From contig JAISAX010000596.1 of assembly GCA_031266495.1 (NCBI GenBank), positions 1 through 6,836 on the forward strand: DNA of 6,836 nt, in the 5' to 3' direction. The notes beneath the pieces are model-generated. The model searched no databases and was not told the DNA's origin. It saw only the letters and a program-made list of their open reading frames with translations. Positions 6,554-6,836 of the stretch are shown one piece after another; within the stretch, counting starts at the first letter, position 1, and every line of letters begins with the position of its first letter. The translations under genes and the position numbers were made by a program. This stretch comes from Opitutaceae bacterium (GTDB taxonomy: Bacteria; Verrucomicrobiota; Verrucomicrobiae; Opitutales; Opitutaceae).

Positions 6554-6722
6554 TGGCGCGGGAGCGCCTGGGACCGCCGGCATCTTTCCGGCCCCGGCGG
6601 AGTGGCTGCCTGGGGCTGCCTGCCGTTCCTGTCATGTCACTCCAGCCGATGCAGTCACTCCAGTCGATGCCACTCCACTGCGTGCCGGCAAGATGCCGGC
6701 GGTCCCAGGCGCTACCGCGCCA
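6554..6722. repeat. Long inverted-repeat element (REP/MITE-like)
   Basis: The left arm 6554-6592 and right arm 6684-6722 are reverse complements at 37 of 39 positions. Pairing resumes further in between GGAGTGG (6599-6605) and CCACTCC (6670-6676), leaving a loop of about 64 bases. Each arm also folds on its own: GCCGG/CCGGC around CATCTTT on the left, and a perfect GCCGGC/GCCGGC around AAGAT on the right. There is no ORF inside and no clear target-site duplication. It starts 32 bases after the hydrolase stop codon, so it would form a strong 3' RNA structure, perhaps limiting read-through or protecting the mRNA. No T-run follows, so it is not a canonical intrinsic terminator. Its form suggests a small non-autonomous repeat of the REP or MITE type; copies elsewhere in the genome cannot be seen from here. 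Confidence 0.85.
6636..6671. repeat. Two-copy 18-bp tandem repeat in the hairpin loop
   Basis: GTCACTCCAGCCGATGCA is followed directly by a second copy that differs at 2 of 18 positions, then by a degenerate partial copy (ACTCCACTG). It lies inside the loop of the inverted-repeat element. A separate short direct repeat, CTGCCTG, occurs at 6606-6612 and 6616-6622 in the same loop. Confidence 0.85.
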
Positions 6723-6738
6723 CACTCCTTCACATTCT

Positions 6739-6836
6739 CCCCCCCCCCCCCCCCCACCCCCACACACCCCAAAAAAAAAAAAAAAACACCAAAAAAAAAA
6801 AAAAAAAAAAAAAACCCCCGCCCGGGAGCTTTTCCC
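6739..6836. other. Homopolymer-rich tail, probable contig-end artefact
   Basis: Seventeen C residues (6739-6755) are followed by C/A-only sequence, then A16 (6771-6786), CACC, A24 (6791-6814) and a short C-rich end. Such tracts are foreign to the surrounding GC-rich coding sequence and resemble low-quality read ends or misassembly. The first 32 bases of the window have the same style (C-rich, then A9). No gene or signal should be read from this stretch. Confidence 0.75.

Noticed and set aside
6576..6592. Intrinsic (rho-independent) terminator for the operon
   Set aside because: A hairpin is present, but its stem is short with a mismatched extension and no T-run follows; the larger inverted repeat explains it better.
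6636..6671. CRISPR array
   Set aside because: The repeats are directly adjacent with no spacers, only two full copies exist, and no cas gene is present.
6432..6767. Minus-strand open frame starting in the poly-G/poly-C tract
   Set aside because: It begins with a run of glycines made by the homopolymer, then reads through the inverted repeat and into the hydrolase in antisense; no protein features are seen.

Overview
The window looks like part of a high-GC Gram-negative chromosome, most likely from Verrucomicrobiota and perhaps the Opitutaceae. No rRNA or other marker gene confirms this. The case rests on one combination of genes: a PEP-CTERM surface protein, a prepilin-like protein with the H-X9-DG signature, a LacI-family regulator and a secreted glycoside hydrolase lie side by side, and their start codons lack clear Shine-Dalgarno sequences. 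Homopolymer-rich sequence at both ends suggests that the window is a whole draft or metagenomic contig.

Layout. (1) Positions 1-1467, plus strand: the 3' part of a tetratricopeptide-repeat (TPR) protein whose N-terminus lies off the window. (2) Positions 1450-2487, minus strand: a LacI-family transcriptional regulator, convergent with gene 1 and overlapping its last 18 bases. (3) Positions 2488-2665: a divergent intergenic region with two dyad-symmetric sequences, one of them operator-like with a central CG. (4) Positions 2666-3445, 3482-4204 and 4254-6521, plus strand: three closely spaced genes that probably form an operon. They encode a PEP-CTERM protein, a prepilin-like H-X9-DG protein and a secreted clan GH-A-like glycoside hydrolase. 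(5) Positions 6522-6836 contain no gene. They hold a 169-bp element with near-perfect 39-bp inverted arms and an 18-bp tandem repeat in its loop, followed by poly-C and poly-A sequence that is probably artefactual.

How the genes may work together (inference). The LacI-type protein would sense a sugar and control the divergent operon. The operon would supply a secreted enzyme that cuts a polysaccharide, a surface-anchored beta-rich PEP-CTERM protein, and a pseudopilin-like protein that could form a surface fibre or secretion structure. An exosortase, a prepilin peptidase and a secretion or assembly machine are all required but are not in the window. The TPR gene is probably unrelated to this locus.

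I found no rRNA, tRNA, CRISPR array, transposase or recognisable defence cassette. The most interesting points are the regulated surface-glycan module, the GH-A-like enzyme of uncertain family, and the inverted-repeat element.
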